Source of the DNA: Snowella sp.
GTDB taxonomy: Bacteria; Cyanobacteriota; Cyanobacteriia; Cyanobacteriales; Microcystaceae
Direction: 5' to 3'
DNA: 64,000 nt
Assembly (NCBI GenBank): GCA_003249095.1
Contig: QBMS01000005.1
Span: 1 to 64,000, forward strand
Position numbers and translations under genes: made by a program. Shown here in pieces: positions 19,147-27,734 of this stretch (positions within the stretch are counted from its first letter, which is position 1; each line of letters opens with the position of its first letter). The notes under the pieces are model-generated. The model was not told the origin of the DNA, did not search any database, and saw nothing but the letters and a program-made list of their open reading frames with translations.

Positions 19147-21096
19147 TTAATCCCACTCTAAGACTACATTGCGGATTAAACGGGCGATCGCTTTTTGGGC
19201 TAGACCCTCAGCCACCTGTTGGCCCATGCGATGGGTTTCAGGATTGGTAATCAGTTTACTGAGAACAGGAACTAATTTCATCGGCTCAAAACCTGGCGTA
19301 TTTCGTAAAATCTGCCAGATACTCTTAAGATGCTCGAAGGTCTTAGCATTATCTTGCAGTTCTATCGGTCTTTCCTGGAGAGCCAAGCCCACCTGTTCCC
19401 GAATCCCCGTTGTCAAATTAAACCAACTACGACGACCAAACAAATCGATCGCATTAATCAATTCCTTGACCACCCGTTCCCGAATAAAATTACCGCGATC
19501 GGAGAACAAAAACTCAGTGGCCTGTTCTAAAATCTTATCAAAATCGAAATCACTAGAATTTTTGGCATTATTTAACAAATTTTCCAACCGATTCCAACGA
19601 AAACTCCCATCTTGAAATAACAAATCCTGGAGAGAAGACCGTAATTGGGGAGACTCATCCGTTAAAAGCCGTTTTGCCACATAGGGATAGGCTTTCGTTA
19701 ATACCTTAAAATTGGGGTCAATACCGATCGCGATCCCTTCTAGGGTCACCATTGAGCGAATAATGAGGGCATAATAGGCGGGAACTCGAAAGGGAAATTC
19801 ATACATCATGGCCGACATTTGATCGGTAATACTTTTGAAATTCAACTCCGCCACACTCGCCCCCAACGCATTGCCGAAAACCTGGGAAAGGGCGGGAACA
19901 ATCGGTCTGAGATCCGTATCAGCCTTGAGAAAATCTAGATTCACATAATCCTGGGCTAGGGACTCAAAATCTCGATTCACCAGATGCACCACCGCTTCGA
20001 TCAAACCATAGCGTTGATAGGGTTTAATCGTACTCATCATGCCAAAATCCAGATAGGCTAAACGGCCATCTTTCATGGCCAATAAATTGCCAGGATGGGG
20101 ATCGGCATGGAAAAAGCCATTTTCTAATAATTGACGCAAAGAACATTGCACCCCTACCTCGACCAAATGGGTGGCATCAATGCCTTGAGCCTGAATTGCC
20201 CGCATATTGGTTAATTTTGTTCCTTCAATCCATTCCATCGTCAACACTCGACGACCGCTATATTTCCAATAAATGCTAGGAACGTAAATTTCGGTCATGT
20301 GTCCATAGAGTTGGGCAAATTTTTCGGCGTTGCGTCCCTCCTGGATATAATTCATTTCTTCAAAAATCCGACTGGCCAATTCATCGGTAATGGCGACTAA
20401 ATCAGAGCGGACTCTTTTTACATTACGATTTGCCCAGAGTGAGAGGGTTCTCATAATGTAAATATCTAGGGTGATGCGTTTGATCAAATCGGGGCGTTGA
20501 ACTTTGATCGCGACTTTTTCACCTGTTTTAAGGATTCCTCGATAAACCTGACCTAATGAGGCGGCGGCAATCGATTCGGGGGAAATTTCAGCATAGATTT
20601 CTGACGGGTGCGCACCCAGTTCTTCTTCAATTAATTGATAGGCAATTTCATTAGAAAAGGGCGGTAGTTGATCCTGTAAAGTCGTCAGTTCATCTAAATA
20701 AATGGGCGGCACCAGATCGGGACGGGTGGAGAGGGCTTGTCCGACTTTGATATAGGTAGGCCCTAGTTTTGTTAATAATTCTCGGAGTTGAATCGCTCGT
20801 TTGCGATCGCCTTTAGGATCTTTACCGCAGAATTTATCCCACCATAAACTCACGATAAAGGAGAGAAAGGGGATGATGATATTCAATAAACGAGCAAAAA
20901 CTTGCAAAGGACGCTGTTTATAGAACTCAGTAATTAATTCAGGATGATAACGCCAGCTTTCGGGGAACATATCACTGACAGGCCCTAAATCTTCGGTATG
21001 GCCGAGAGGGATATGAATCGGTTGTACTTCTACGGAAATAATCTCTTCTGCGAGTTCCACAGAGTTAGAAGGGGGCGTAATCATCGCTTGGGTCAT
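19147..21096 (-). CDS. UbiB/ABC1-family atypical kinase
   Basis: The 649-residue protein has the ABC1 (AarF/UbiB/ADCK) domain at about 95-420. The signature KVGQALSTRPDLVPP is a KxGQ motif, followed by the Ala-rich loop AAASLGQVYRG, the lysine in VAIKVQRPDL, and HADPHPGNLLAMKDGRLAYLDFG (DFG-like). A long C-terminal extension and a possible membrane-associated segment follow. Family members support quinone synthesis or lipid homeostasis. Cyanobacteria and plastids carry several, linked to plastoquinone and tocopherol metabolism. The exact role is not predictable. It is convergent with the roadblock gene, 7 bases apart. Confidence 0.9.
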   Translation of the reverse strand: MTQAMITPPSNSVELAEEIISVEVQPIHIPLGHTEDLGPVSDMFPESWRYHPELITEFYKQRPLQVFARLLNIIIPFLSFIVSLWWDKFCGKDPKGDRKRAIQLRELLTKLGPTYIKVGQALSTRPDLVPPIYLDELTTLQDQLPPFSNEIAYQLIEEELGAHPSEIYAEISPESIAAASLGQVYRGILKTGEKVAIKVQRPDLIKRITLDIYIMRTLSLWANRNVKRVRSDLVAITDELASRIFEEMNYIQEGRNAEKFAQLYGHMTEIYVPSIYWKYSGRRVLTMEWIEGTKLTNMRAIQAQGIDATHLVEVGVQCSLRQLLENGFFHADPHPGNLLAMKDGRLAYLDFGMMSTIKPYQRYGLIEAVVHLVNRDFESLAQDYVNLDFLKADTDLRPIVPALSQVFGNALGASVAELNFKSITDQMSAMMYEFPFRVPAYYALIIRSMVTLEGIAIGIDPNFKVLTKAYPYVAKRLLTDESPQLRSSLQDLLFQDGSFRWNRLENLLNNAKNSSDFDFDKILEQATEFLFSDRGNFIRERVVKELINAIDLFGRRSWFNLTTGIREQVGLALQERPIELQDNAKTFEHLKSIWQILRNTPGFEPMKLVPVLSKLITNPETHRMGQQVAEGLAQKAIARLIRNVVLEWD

Positions 21097-21270
21097 AGGT
21101 CAACACTGAGAATACAGACTATGTAAACTATTGTAACAAGCTTTGCCCTAAGCTTCCCCCTTTCTGAGTGCGGTTTCCAACCTATGCGATCGCATTTTTG
21201 TGATTAGACCAGAGGCGATCGCTTTTTAGTTTGATGTATAATTTCTATTGTTATCCCTGGGTGTTGTCCT

Positions 21271-21535
21271 ATGCCTACCGTCACCGATTCCGAGCTAAAA
21301 GAAATAAAAGACCTGATAACTGAATCTTAAGCAAGGTGTGGGAAAAGTTAACGAGACTGTCACTGAAATTAAAATTAATCAGGCGCGAATGGATGAAAAA
21401 TTAGAGTCTATCAGCGAAAATATGGCTGACCTAAGAAAACAATCTGAGAAGCAGGATAACCGTCTCTGGGTTCTCATTTCAGGAATGTTTTTGGCTCTAT
21501 TAGGGTTTGTGATCAAATCTTCTCTTAATCCTTAA
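21271..21535 (+). pseudogene. Frameshifted small coiled-coil membrane protein
   Basis: ATG at 21271 opens a 19-codon frame (MPTVTDSELKEIKDLITES) that ends at TAA 21328-21330. A second frame, shifted by one base, then continues as LKQGVGKVNETVTEIKINQ and ends with a membrane helix and FVIKSSLNP at 21535. Removing one T from AATCTT near 21325-21328 joins the two into ITELKQGVGKVNETV. The joined product of about 87 residues matches a common cyanobacterial type: a coiled coil with a C-terminal membrane anchor. This is either a recent frameshift or a sequencing error. Confidence 0.7.
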
Positions 21536-21642
21536 CTGCGATCGGCTTTTGGTGTACAATTTTCACTATCTTCAATCATTTATTGTTGATTTGCCGTATC
21601 TTGATTTTCTTGCAACTCTATATTTTCTAATTCTCTTTAATA

Positions 21643-22200
21643 ATGATGTTAAATACACAAGATCGAAAAAAATTGATTGGTAAAATTAGTAGGGCAACTG
21701 GAATTGCCCAATATGCCCTTGACAAAAAAATGAATGATCAACAATTAGTAGAAGCGGGAAATCATTTAATGACATTGAAGCTAATTAAGTCTGCTAATGA
21801 CTATAATCGTTACTGTCAGGGACAAAAAACGGCCGAAGCTAAGGCTAAATTAAAGGAATTTCTCAGTCTTCAAAACTCAGAAATTTATAAAGCTGGTCAG
21901 TGGTTAGTCTCTTGTCTTTCGACTAATGGGCAGGAAAGAAAAAAAAATTTGCTTGAAAAGGAATTAGTTCATAAAGATGATTATAATGAAGCAACACGTG
22001 ATTTAAGTGATACAATTAAAGAACAGTTAAAGATTGCTGATTCCCAAGTACAAGAGGCAGTAAACAAGATTCAAATATTAGAAAACATCAACGATAATTT
22101 ACGTAAGCAAATGCAATCTGTCAAGGATTATATCATGAAAAAACATGGCTCTGATGAATGGAACAATATAATTAAGTATTTTCCAAAATCTAATAAATAA
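21643..22200 (+). CDS. Hypothetical coiled-coil protein, first gene of HNH cassette
   Basis: The 185-residue, Lys- and Asn-rich product has a short N-terminal helical domain (TQDRKKLIGKISRATGIAQYALDKK), a middle helical region, and a C-terminal coiled coil (about 115-165). I do not recognise the family. The gene lies 13 bases before the next gene on the same strand, suggesting an operon of three. The cassette is poor in HIP1 sites and richer in A than the flanking DNA, consistent with transfer. Confidence 0.6.
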   Translation: MMLNTQDRKKLIGKISRATGIAQYALDKKMNDQQLVEAGNHLMTLKLIKSANDYNRYCQGQKTAEAKAKLKEFLSLQNSEIYKAGQWLVSCLSTNGQERKKNLLEKELVHKDDYNEATRDLSDTIKEQLKIADSQVQEAVNKIQILENINDNLRKQMQSVKDYIMKKHGSDEWNNIIKYFPKSNK

Positions 22201-22213
22201 GATACAATCAATT

Positions 22214-22588
22214 ATGAAAAATGACGACAAAATGACTTATCGAGATTGGCAAAAGAGAAATACCAATAAATTTAGCTATCTAAACAATTTTCAAAAAAAA
22301 GAAATACGGAATAGAGGCTACAAAAATATAGGGTGGATTCAAGTAAAATCTTCATGGGAAATCCTGTGCGAATATTTTTCTAATCAAGAAGAAAATCAGG
22401 ACAATTCAATCAGTATGTTTGATTATAAGATATCTCAAGGGGATATAATAGGTGCTATTAACTTGTCTATACTTGAATCAGATGTAGCAAAAAAAGTTGC
22501 AATAGAAGCTCAAAAAAAACTACTTCAATCTCAAAAATATTTAGAAAAAATATCGCTAGATTCTCTTGAAAAATATCCATTACTCTAA
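22214..22588 (+). CDS. Hypothetical protein, second gene of HNH cassette
   Basis: This 124-residue protein is unrecognised. It starts with MKNDDKMTYRDWQKRNTNKFSYL (an alternative start MTYRDWQ lies at 22232), is charged, and is probably helical in its second half. It lies 13 bases downstream of the coiled-coil gene and 23 bases upstream of the HNH gene. Its composition is AT-rich like its partners, not like the housekeeping genes around it. Confidence 0.55.
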   Translation: MKNDDKMTYRDWQKRNTNKFSYLNNFQKKEIRNRGYKNIGWIQVKSSWEILCEYFSNQEENQDNSISMFDYKISQGDIIGAINLSILESDVAKKVAIEAQKKLLQSQKYLEKISLDSLEKYPLL

Positions 22589-22611
22589 TTTTTATTTCCC
22601 ATGAAGAAAAT

Positions 22612-23115
22612 ATGTCTGAATTTCCTCAAACGATTCTAAAAACTTTATATAAGTCCAGCGACATAAACAGAATATGGCGTGATAATGCGAGTCAACCTGT
22701 TATTTGTCATCCCCAAAAAGGCTGGATATCTCCAAATAAATATAGAGAAATCGGAAAAAATAGACCATGTCCTTATTGTGCAAAAAAAATGGTTTATGGA
22801 AAAGATAGATATAGTACACCTTCGCTTCAAGAGGCTGTCAAAAGAGGTTATGAATATCTTGACAATCAGGGGATCAAAAAAATAAATCAAATAGGTAATG
22901 GCAATCTTTATTTTCATCCCAATTACGTGACTTTAGACCATAAAATCAACAAAGCTCGTTGTCCTGAACTAATGTTTAATTACGATAATTTGGAGATTAT
23001 TTGTTGGAAATGTAATAATGAAAAAAGTGATAATAATGCTTTTGAATTACAATTTAATCACCAATATATTAATGATTTAATTGATGAGGTTTTAAGTCGT
23101 TATCCATCTCTCTAG
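22612..23115 (+). CDS. HNH endonuclease-like protein
   Basis: The 167-residue protein has a CPYC knuckle at about 53-56 and a C-terminal HNH-type core. The core reads TLDHKINKARCPE (Asp-His), FNYDNLEIICWKCNNEKSDN (Asn, CxxC, Asn). The two CxxC pairs may bind a structural zinc. HNH enzymes with this core cut DNA in restriction, homing or phage packaging. The N-terminal 50 residues have no match I can name. It ends a three-gene cassette with tight spacing. The partner proteins are not recognised, so the system type is open. Confidence 0.75.
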   Translation: MSEFPQTILKTLYKSSDINRIWRDNASQPVICHPQKGWISPNKYREIGKNRPCPYCAKKMVYGKDRYSTPSLQEAVKRGYEYLDNQGIKKINQIGNGNLYFHPNYVTLDHKINKARCPELMFNYDNLEIICWKCNNEKSDNNAFELQFNHQYINDLIDEVLSRYPSL

Positions 23116-23609
23116 AAATACCAATTTTATCTATTGACTTTGTACACGAAAATTTTAAAAACGCAAACTAGTATATGCAAGTAAAACAAAAAGCTCTATC
23201 AGAACTTTCCGAAACTTTTCAAAGCTTTTTTAATCGAACAGTATGAAAATAATTACCTTCCTGAATTATAGCGATCGCATTTTCAGTAGTTATTAGTAGG
23301 GGCATAGTATTTTTGCCATCCCGAAGAGCTTAAAACCGTAGTTACCCCATAGGAACCGATAGAAACCATATCAAAACCATCCTTAAAATACTTAAAGTTC
23401 TTTTATATCCCTAGACTACCCACTATGCCTCGAAGATCGATCATGTTCCACCACACAACTGTCAACGGTAAAAATACTGATTGTTCCAAACTAAGATTGC
23501 GATCGCGTTTTTCTGAAAAAATTTTGAAAAAACAAGGGGGGATCGCTTTTATTCGACAGTTATAATAATGAGATTAGCCTAATTCCTCCTTTGCAACGTT
23601 AAACTACCT
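23116..23609. other. Intergenic region after HNH cassette
   Basis: About 490 AT-rich bases contain no convincing gene, RNA or repeat that I can see. HIP1-like sites at 23273 and 23501 are the only recognisable marks. Confidence 0.3.
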
Positions 23610-23777
23610 ATGACTTACGAAGAATTACAAAATCTTATTACGTCCAATGCCAAAGCAATAGATGCACTTACCCATGCTCTAAATCAGGAAAGAGAAGAAC
23701 GCCAGAAAAAAGAAATAGCTTGGGAAAAGGACAGAAAAGAAATAGATGAACTACTGGGACGAGTCGCCCGTAGGTGA
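23610..23777 (+). CDS. Small coiled-coil protein, possibly truncated
   Basis: This 55-residue frame starts MTYEELQNLITSNAKAIDAL and continues as a charged helix (HALNQEREERQKKEIAWEKD). The opening resembles a multi-copy cyanobacterial family of coiled-coil proteins that is usually longer, so this may be a truncated member. It is close to the end of the RluA-like gene (23803), which is convergent. Confidence 0.5.
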   Translation: MTYEELQNLITSNAKAIDALTHALNQEREERQKKEIAWEKDRKEIDELLGRVARR

Positions 23778-23802
23778 TCGCATTTTAAATTAATTACAGA
23801 TG

Positions 23803-24720
23803 CTAAAACTGACAAATTAACTCAGGGGGAGGAGGACAAATAAAACTTACATATTCGCTTGTCCCAGGATGAATAAAACCGAGTTGATGGGCATGGAGGC
23901 AATAGCCACAATCACTAGGAACAGAAATTTTTGAATCTATACAGATAGTTTTAGCAATACCACCCACATCATAGAGCGGATCGCCTAAAAGTGGATAACT
24001 GATCGCGGCTAAATGAATGCGAATCTGGTGGGGTCTGCCCGTCAAAATTTTTATTTCTAAAAGTGTTTTCCTTGAGCTTTTTTCTAACACTCGGCAATCG
24101 CTTTGAGCAAACTTGCCCGTTGGGGTCGCGCCATAAATATAACCCAAAATTGGGTGGGGAATTTTACCGATCGCCTGATTAATAGTAAATTCCGTTGGTA
24201 ATTCGCTGGGGCCAATTAAGGCACGATAAATTTTACTGATTTGGCGATCACGCATCTGTTGACTGAGCTTAGATTTTGCCAAGGACGAACGAGCGATTAA
24301 CATCAAACCAGAAGTCCCCCGACCGAGACGATGGATAGGAACAGGCATTTCCTGGGGATAACGTTGTTGGAGTTGGTAAAGTAGGGTATTTTGTAAAAAT
24401 CCGCCCCCAGGCAACACGGGTAATCCCAACGGTTTGGCAATAATCATTAAATCAGTATCTTCGTAGAGCATTACAAAATCCAACGGGACATCAGGTTCTT
24501 CCCAGGGCGATCGCTGATAGGTGAGTTGCTGTCCTTTTTTTAAGAGAGTTTCAGGTTTTGCGGTTTGGTGATTAATTAAAATTTGTCCCGCCAGAATGCG
24601 ATTATGCCATTCTTCTCGACTGGAATGTTGATAATTTTGGCAATAGTAATCTAACAGGGTTTGACTCGCGCCTTGAGCATTAACCTTTTCCTCATACGTC
24701 CAACCTTGATTCATCACCAT
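23803..24720 (-). CDS. RluA-family pseudouridine synthase-like protein with Asp-to-Gly change
   Basis: The 305-residue protein has an N-terminal S4-like RNA-binding region (about 20-75), then a synthase domain with YEDTDLMIIAKPLGLPVLPGGG, GRPHQIRIHLAAISYPLLGDPLY and the C-terminal HAHQLGFIHPGT. The catalytic motif of the RluA family, HRLDxxTSG, reads HRLGRGTSG here (130-138). The catalytic Asp is thus Gly, encoded by GGT where GAT would give Asp. A cyanobacterial and plant branch may share this change, as I recall. It may act on rRNA or tRNA by another route, or only bind RNA. Confidence 0.85.
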   Translation of the reverse strand: MVMNQGWTYEEKVNAQGASQTLLDYYCQNYQHSSREEWHNRILAGQILINHQTAKPETLLKKGQQLTYQRSPWEEPDVPLDFVMLYEDTDLMIIAKPLGLPVLPGGGFLQNTLLYQLQQRYPQEMPVPIHRLGRGTSGLMLIARSSLAKSKLSQQMRDRQISKIYRALIGPSELPTEFTINQAIGKIPHPILGYIYGATPTGKFAQSDCRVLEKSSRKTLLEIKILTGRPHQIRIHLAAISYPLLGDPLYDVGGIAKTICIDSKISVPSDCGYCLHAHQLGFIHPGTSEYVSFICPPPPELICQF

Positions 24721-24860
24721 GATAGAAAAGCTGATTTTTCACTGAATAAATATTAAACGCGCGATCGCATTTCTAATTTTATCGAGAAAATCCCATTCTT
24801 TCTTTCTTTAGGTCAAGCCGAGTTGCTAAAATAATCAAGCTGAAATTAGGAAATATTCTC

Positions 24861-25451
24861 ATGGGCGATCGCTTACAGGGCTTGAATCTCTACCTCATCG
24901 GGATGATGGGAACGGGCAAAACAACAGTGGGTCAGCGATTAGCTAAGGAATTAGGCTATCGTTTTTTTGATACGGATGTTCTCATTGAACGGGTGGCTCA
25001 AAAGAGTATTAATGAGTTGTTTGCAGAAGACGGAGAAACTTTTTTCCGAGATTTAGAAAGTCAGGTATTAGGGGAAGTCTCAGCCTGTACTCGGAGCGTT
25101 ATTGCAACAGGAGGCGGCGCGGTGTTGCGTCCTGTCAATTGGGGTTATTTGCGGCATGGATTGATTATCTGGCTTGATGCGCCGATTTCCCTGCTGGTAG
25201 AAAGACTCGCAGAAGACAATACCCGTCCTTTACTCAAAATTGATGATCTGTCCCTGAAGCTAGAAACTTTGTTAGCAGAACGAAAATCCCTCTATCAAGA
25301 AGCCGATTTACAGATTGCGATCGCCAAAAATGAAAATCCTGAGCAAATAGTCTCAAAAATCCTAGAACAAGCCCCCAACGTCTTAAAATCCCCTGAAAAA
25401 TCACCCCAACCAGGCGAAATAAATCCTGAAGATCCCAACGAATTCAATTAG
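24861..25451 (+). CDS. aroK: Shikimate kinase
   Basis: AroK phosphorylates shikimate at the 3-OH with ATP in the chorismate pathway. The 196-residue protein has the P-loop GMMGTGKTTVGQ, the substrate-binding DTD (RFFDTDVLIE), the Arg in FRDLESQVL, GGGAVL, and the LID RLAEDNTRPLL. The C-terminal 20 residues are a Pro/Glu-rich tail without a known role. The start ATG at 24861 follows a HIP1-rich leader. A VOC gene follows 34 bases later. Confidence 0.95.
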   Translation: MGDRLQGLNLYLIGMMGTGKTTVGQRLAKELGYRFFDTDVLIERVAQKSINELFAEDGETFFRDLESQVLGEVSACTRSVIATGGGAVLRPVNWGYLRHGLIIWLDAPISLLVERLAEDNTRPLLKIDDLSLKLETLLAERKSLYQEADLQIAIAKNENPEQIVSKILEQAPNVLKSPEKSPQPGEINPEDPNEFN

Positions 25452-25485
25452 CATAGAATTAAAAATTTTTTGTTCTAGAACTGCT

Positions 25486-25944
25486 ATGGAAACCAATCTT
25501 CCCAGTCTTGCTCACGGAACCCTACGGAAAGTGCATCATATCGCCTTTAACGTCAAAAATATGGACATTTCTCGCCATTTTTACGGTCAAATTTTAGGCT
25601 TAACCGAATTAACAGGGGATGCGGTTCCCTCTACCCTCAAATCCCTCGTTGAACAGGGAAAAGTCGCCAATTTTATGACTCCCGACGGCACAATTATCGA
25701 TCTATTTTGGGAACCTGATTTATTGCCGCCCCATCCCGATCCGACCCAGGGCTTTACCCGTGCCAATCATCTTGCCTTTGATATTGCTCCCGAAGCTTTT
25801 GATGACGCGATCGCGGTTTTACAATCCCACCAAGTCGCGATCGACCACGGCCCCGTGACCCGACCGACTGGCAGAGGCATCTATTTTTATGACCCCGATG
25901 GTTTTATCCTCGAAATTCGTTGCGATCCCGAAAGCTCCCTTTAA
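25486..25944 (+). CDS. VOC-family (glyoxalase/bleomycin resistance) protein
   Basis: The 152-residue protein shows the paired beta-alpha-beta-beta-beta modules of the VOC fold: RKVHHIAFNVKNMDISRHFYGQILGL, then ANHLAFDIAPEAFDDAIAVLQ, and a final GIYFYDPDGFILEIRCD. Conserved metal ligands would be His in HHIAF, His in NHLAF and Glu in ILEIR. Candidates include a dioxygenase-like enzyme, a lyase, or a small-molecule binder. The substrate is unknown. It lies between aroK and dnaN on the same strand. Confidence 0.9.
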   Translation: METNLPSLAHGTLRKVHHIAFNVKNMDISRHFYGQILGLTELTGDAVPSTLKSLVEQGKVANFMTPDGTIIDLFWEPDLLPPHPDPTQGFTRANHLAFDIAPEAFDDAIAVLQSHQVAIDHGPVTRPTGRGIYFYDPDGFILEIRCDPESSL

Positions 25945-25948
25945 GCAA

Positions 25949-25980
25949 TTTTCCCCAACTTTTCCACAGACTGTGGATAA
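25949..25980. other. DnaA-box-like cluster upstream of dnaN (oriC candidate)
   Basis: Three 9-mers resemble DnaA boxes: TTTTCCCCA (25949-25957, one mismatch), TTTTCCACA (25960-25968) and TGTGGATAA (25972-25980, which is TTATCCACA on the other strand). Cyanobacterial replication origins, when DnaA-dependent, can lie next to dnaN, as in Synechococcus elongatus. The cluster is small, and no long AT-rich unwinding region is evident beyond the local leader. Treat it as a candidate origin or as a DnaA-controlled dnaN promoter. Confidence 0.5.
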
Positions 25981-26064
25981 CAAACCAAGTCATTAAATCC
26001 CCACGCCAGCAACCCCAATAAGAGCGTACAATCGATCTGCTCTACTAAAACCGTGTTACGAGTC

Positions 26065-27237
26065 ATGAAATTTATTTGCAGTCAAAGCGATTTAAACACT
26101 AATCTTTCCCTGGTTAGTCGTGCCGTCCCCTCCCGTCCTTCCCATCCCGTTTTAGGAAATGTTCTTTTAGTTGCCGATGAAAAAGGGCGAGTCAGTTTAA
26201 CCGCTTTTGATTTGAGTTTAGGCATTCATACCAGTTTTATCGCCGATGTTTCCCAGAGCGGAAAAGTTACCCTCCCTGCCAAATTATTAGGGGATATTGT
26301 CTCCAAATTACCCGAAGGCGAATTAACCCTCGCGATCGATGAAGAAAAGGAATCAGGAGAAAGTATTTTAGCCACCCTAACCTCCGCCTCTGGACGTTTC
26401 CAAATTCGGGGATTAACGGCCGATGAATTTCCTGAATTACCCACAGTAGATGAAGCAAGTCCTCTGATGTTGCCCGTGGGTGTGTTAAATGAAGGACTCA
26501 AAGGAACCCTATTTGCCGCCAGTACGGATGAAACCAAGCAAGTTTTAACAGGTATTCACCTCAAAGGGTCTGCCGATAGCCTGGAATTTGCCGCAACGGA
26601 TGGTCATCGTCTCGCCGTCGTCGAAGCTCCAACCCAGGTAGAAACCGAAGAAGGGGAAGAAAAGGTTCAAGCCAGTAATTTAGAAGATTTCTCCGTCACC
26701 ATTCCTGCCAGAGCCTTACGGGAACTGGAAAGAATGTTATCCATGCGGGCCGATAGTGATTTGGTTTCCCTTTGTGTGGATGAAACCCAGGTGATTTTTG
26801 AATTGGGCGATCAGCGTTTAACCAGCCGTAAATTAGAAGGAGCCTATCCCGCCTACCATCAACTCATTCCCCGTCAGTTTAGCCGCACGATTAGCATGGA
26901 ACGCAAACGGCTGTTAAGTGGTTTGGAGCGAGTTTCTGTGTTAGCTGATCAAAAAAATAATTTAGTGAAATTTACGCTGAATACTTCCGATAGTCAATTA
27001 ACGTTATCCGTAGAAGCTCAGGATTTGGGGAATGCGCGGGAATCTTTACCTGCTGAAATTAGCGGTGAAAGTGGAGAGATTGCGTTTAATGTGAAATATC
27101 TAATGGATGGTTTAAGAGCATTACCGACTGGTGAAATTCAAATGAAGTTAAATGAGGGGAATCAACCTGTAATTTTTACGCCTTTGGGTGGTTTGAAGAT
27201 GACTTATTTGGTGATGCCTGTGCAGATTGTTAGATAG
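26065..27237 (+). CDS. dnaN: DNA polymerase III beta subunit (sliding clamp)
   Basis: DnaN forms the ring-shaped clamp that tethers DNA polymerase III. From ATG 26065 (MKFICSQSDLN) the protein is 390 residues. An in-frame GTG at 26053 would add four residues and is less likely. Hallmarks include SHPVLGNVLLVA, FAASTDETKQVLTGIHL, FAATDGHRLAVV and the C-terminal VIFTPLGGLKMTYLVMPVQI, which ends in the usual MPV/QI pattern. It lies next to the putative DnaA boxes. Confidence 0.97.
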   Translation: MKFICSQSDLNTNLSLVSRAVPSRPSHPVLGNVLLVADEKGRVSLTAFDLSLGIHTSFIADVSQSGKVTLPAKLLGDIVSKLPEGELTLAIDEEKESGESILATLTSASGRFQIRGLTADEFPELPTVDEASPLMLPVGVLNEGLKGTLFAASTDETKQVLTGIHLKGSADSLEFAATDGHRLAVVEAPTQVETEEGEEKVQASNLEDFSVTIPARALRELERMLSMRADSDLVSLCVDETQVIFELGDQRLTSRKLEGAYPAYHQLIPRQFSRTISMERKRLLSGLERVSVLADQKNNLVKFTLNTSDSQLTLSVEAQDLGNARESLPAEISGESGEIAFNVKYLMDGLRALPTGEIQMKLNEGNQPVIFTPLGGLKMTYLVMPVQIVR

Positions 27238-27268
27238 TTTGCTTTTTGTTAGACAGTTGAGAGACTTT

Positions 27269-27311
27269 GAGGGGAAGATGATAAAACATTATTCACTCTT
27301 CCTCTTTTTTT
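27269..27311 (+). terminator. Possible dnaN terminator
   Basis: GAGGGGAAGA (27269-27278) can pair with TCTTCCTC (27297-27304) with a short bulge, and seven T follow (27305-27311). The loop is about 18 bases. It sits about 32 bases after the dnaN stop and before the DUF4258 gene. Confidence 0.5.
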
Positions 27312-27362
27312 CAACAAAATTAGACTAATCATACAGTAACTAGAGATTAGTCGGTTGACAGT

Positions 27363-27734
27363 ATGACAGAAGAAAAAATTTATTATTCAAATTTGACAGG
27401 GGAAGAATCTGAGCTAACGATGATACTAGAATTGAAGAGAGCCATTTCAGTAGAAAGGGTTTTGATCACCAACCATGCTAGACAGGAAGCCGAAAACGAT
27501 AATTTACGATTAGACGAAATTTACTGGTCAGTAAATCATGGAGAATTGATAGAAAACTATCCTGATGATAAACCGTTTCCCAGTTGTTTAATTGTAGGCA
27601 TTACTCCCAACAACGATCCGATTCACAGCGTTTGGGCATACAATAGTCAAAAACAAATTGCGATCCTAATCACTGTCTATCGTCCTGATTCAGACAAGTG
27701 GATTGATGGACGAGAAAGGAAAAAGCCATGCTAA
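27363..27734 (+). CDS. DUF4258-family protein, candidate toxin
   Basis: The 123-residue protein has the DUF4258 pattern: TNHARQEAENDNLRLDEIYWSV, DKPFPSCLIVGITPNNDPIHSVWAYN, and ILITVYRPDSDKW at the end. DUF4258 proteins sit beside MqsA-like zinc-finger antitoxins and are predicted RNA-targeting toxins, related in fold to RelE/MqsR. The next gene overlaps its end by 7 bases and encodes exactly such a zinc finger, which supports a toxin-antitoxin role. Activity is inferred. Confidence 0.8.
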   Translation: MTEEKIYYSNLTGEESELTMILELKRAISVERVLITNHARQEAENDNLRLDEIYWSVNHGELIENYPDDKPFPSCLIVGITPNNDPIHSVWAYNSQKQIAILITVYRPDSDKWIDGRERKKPC

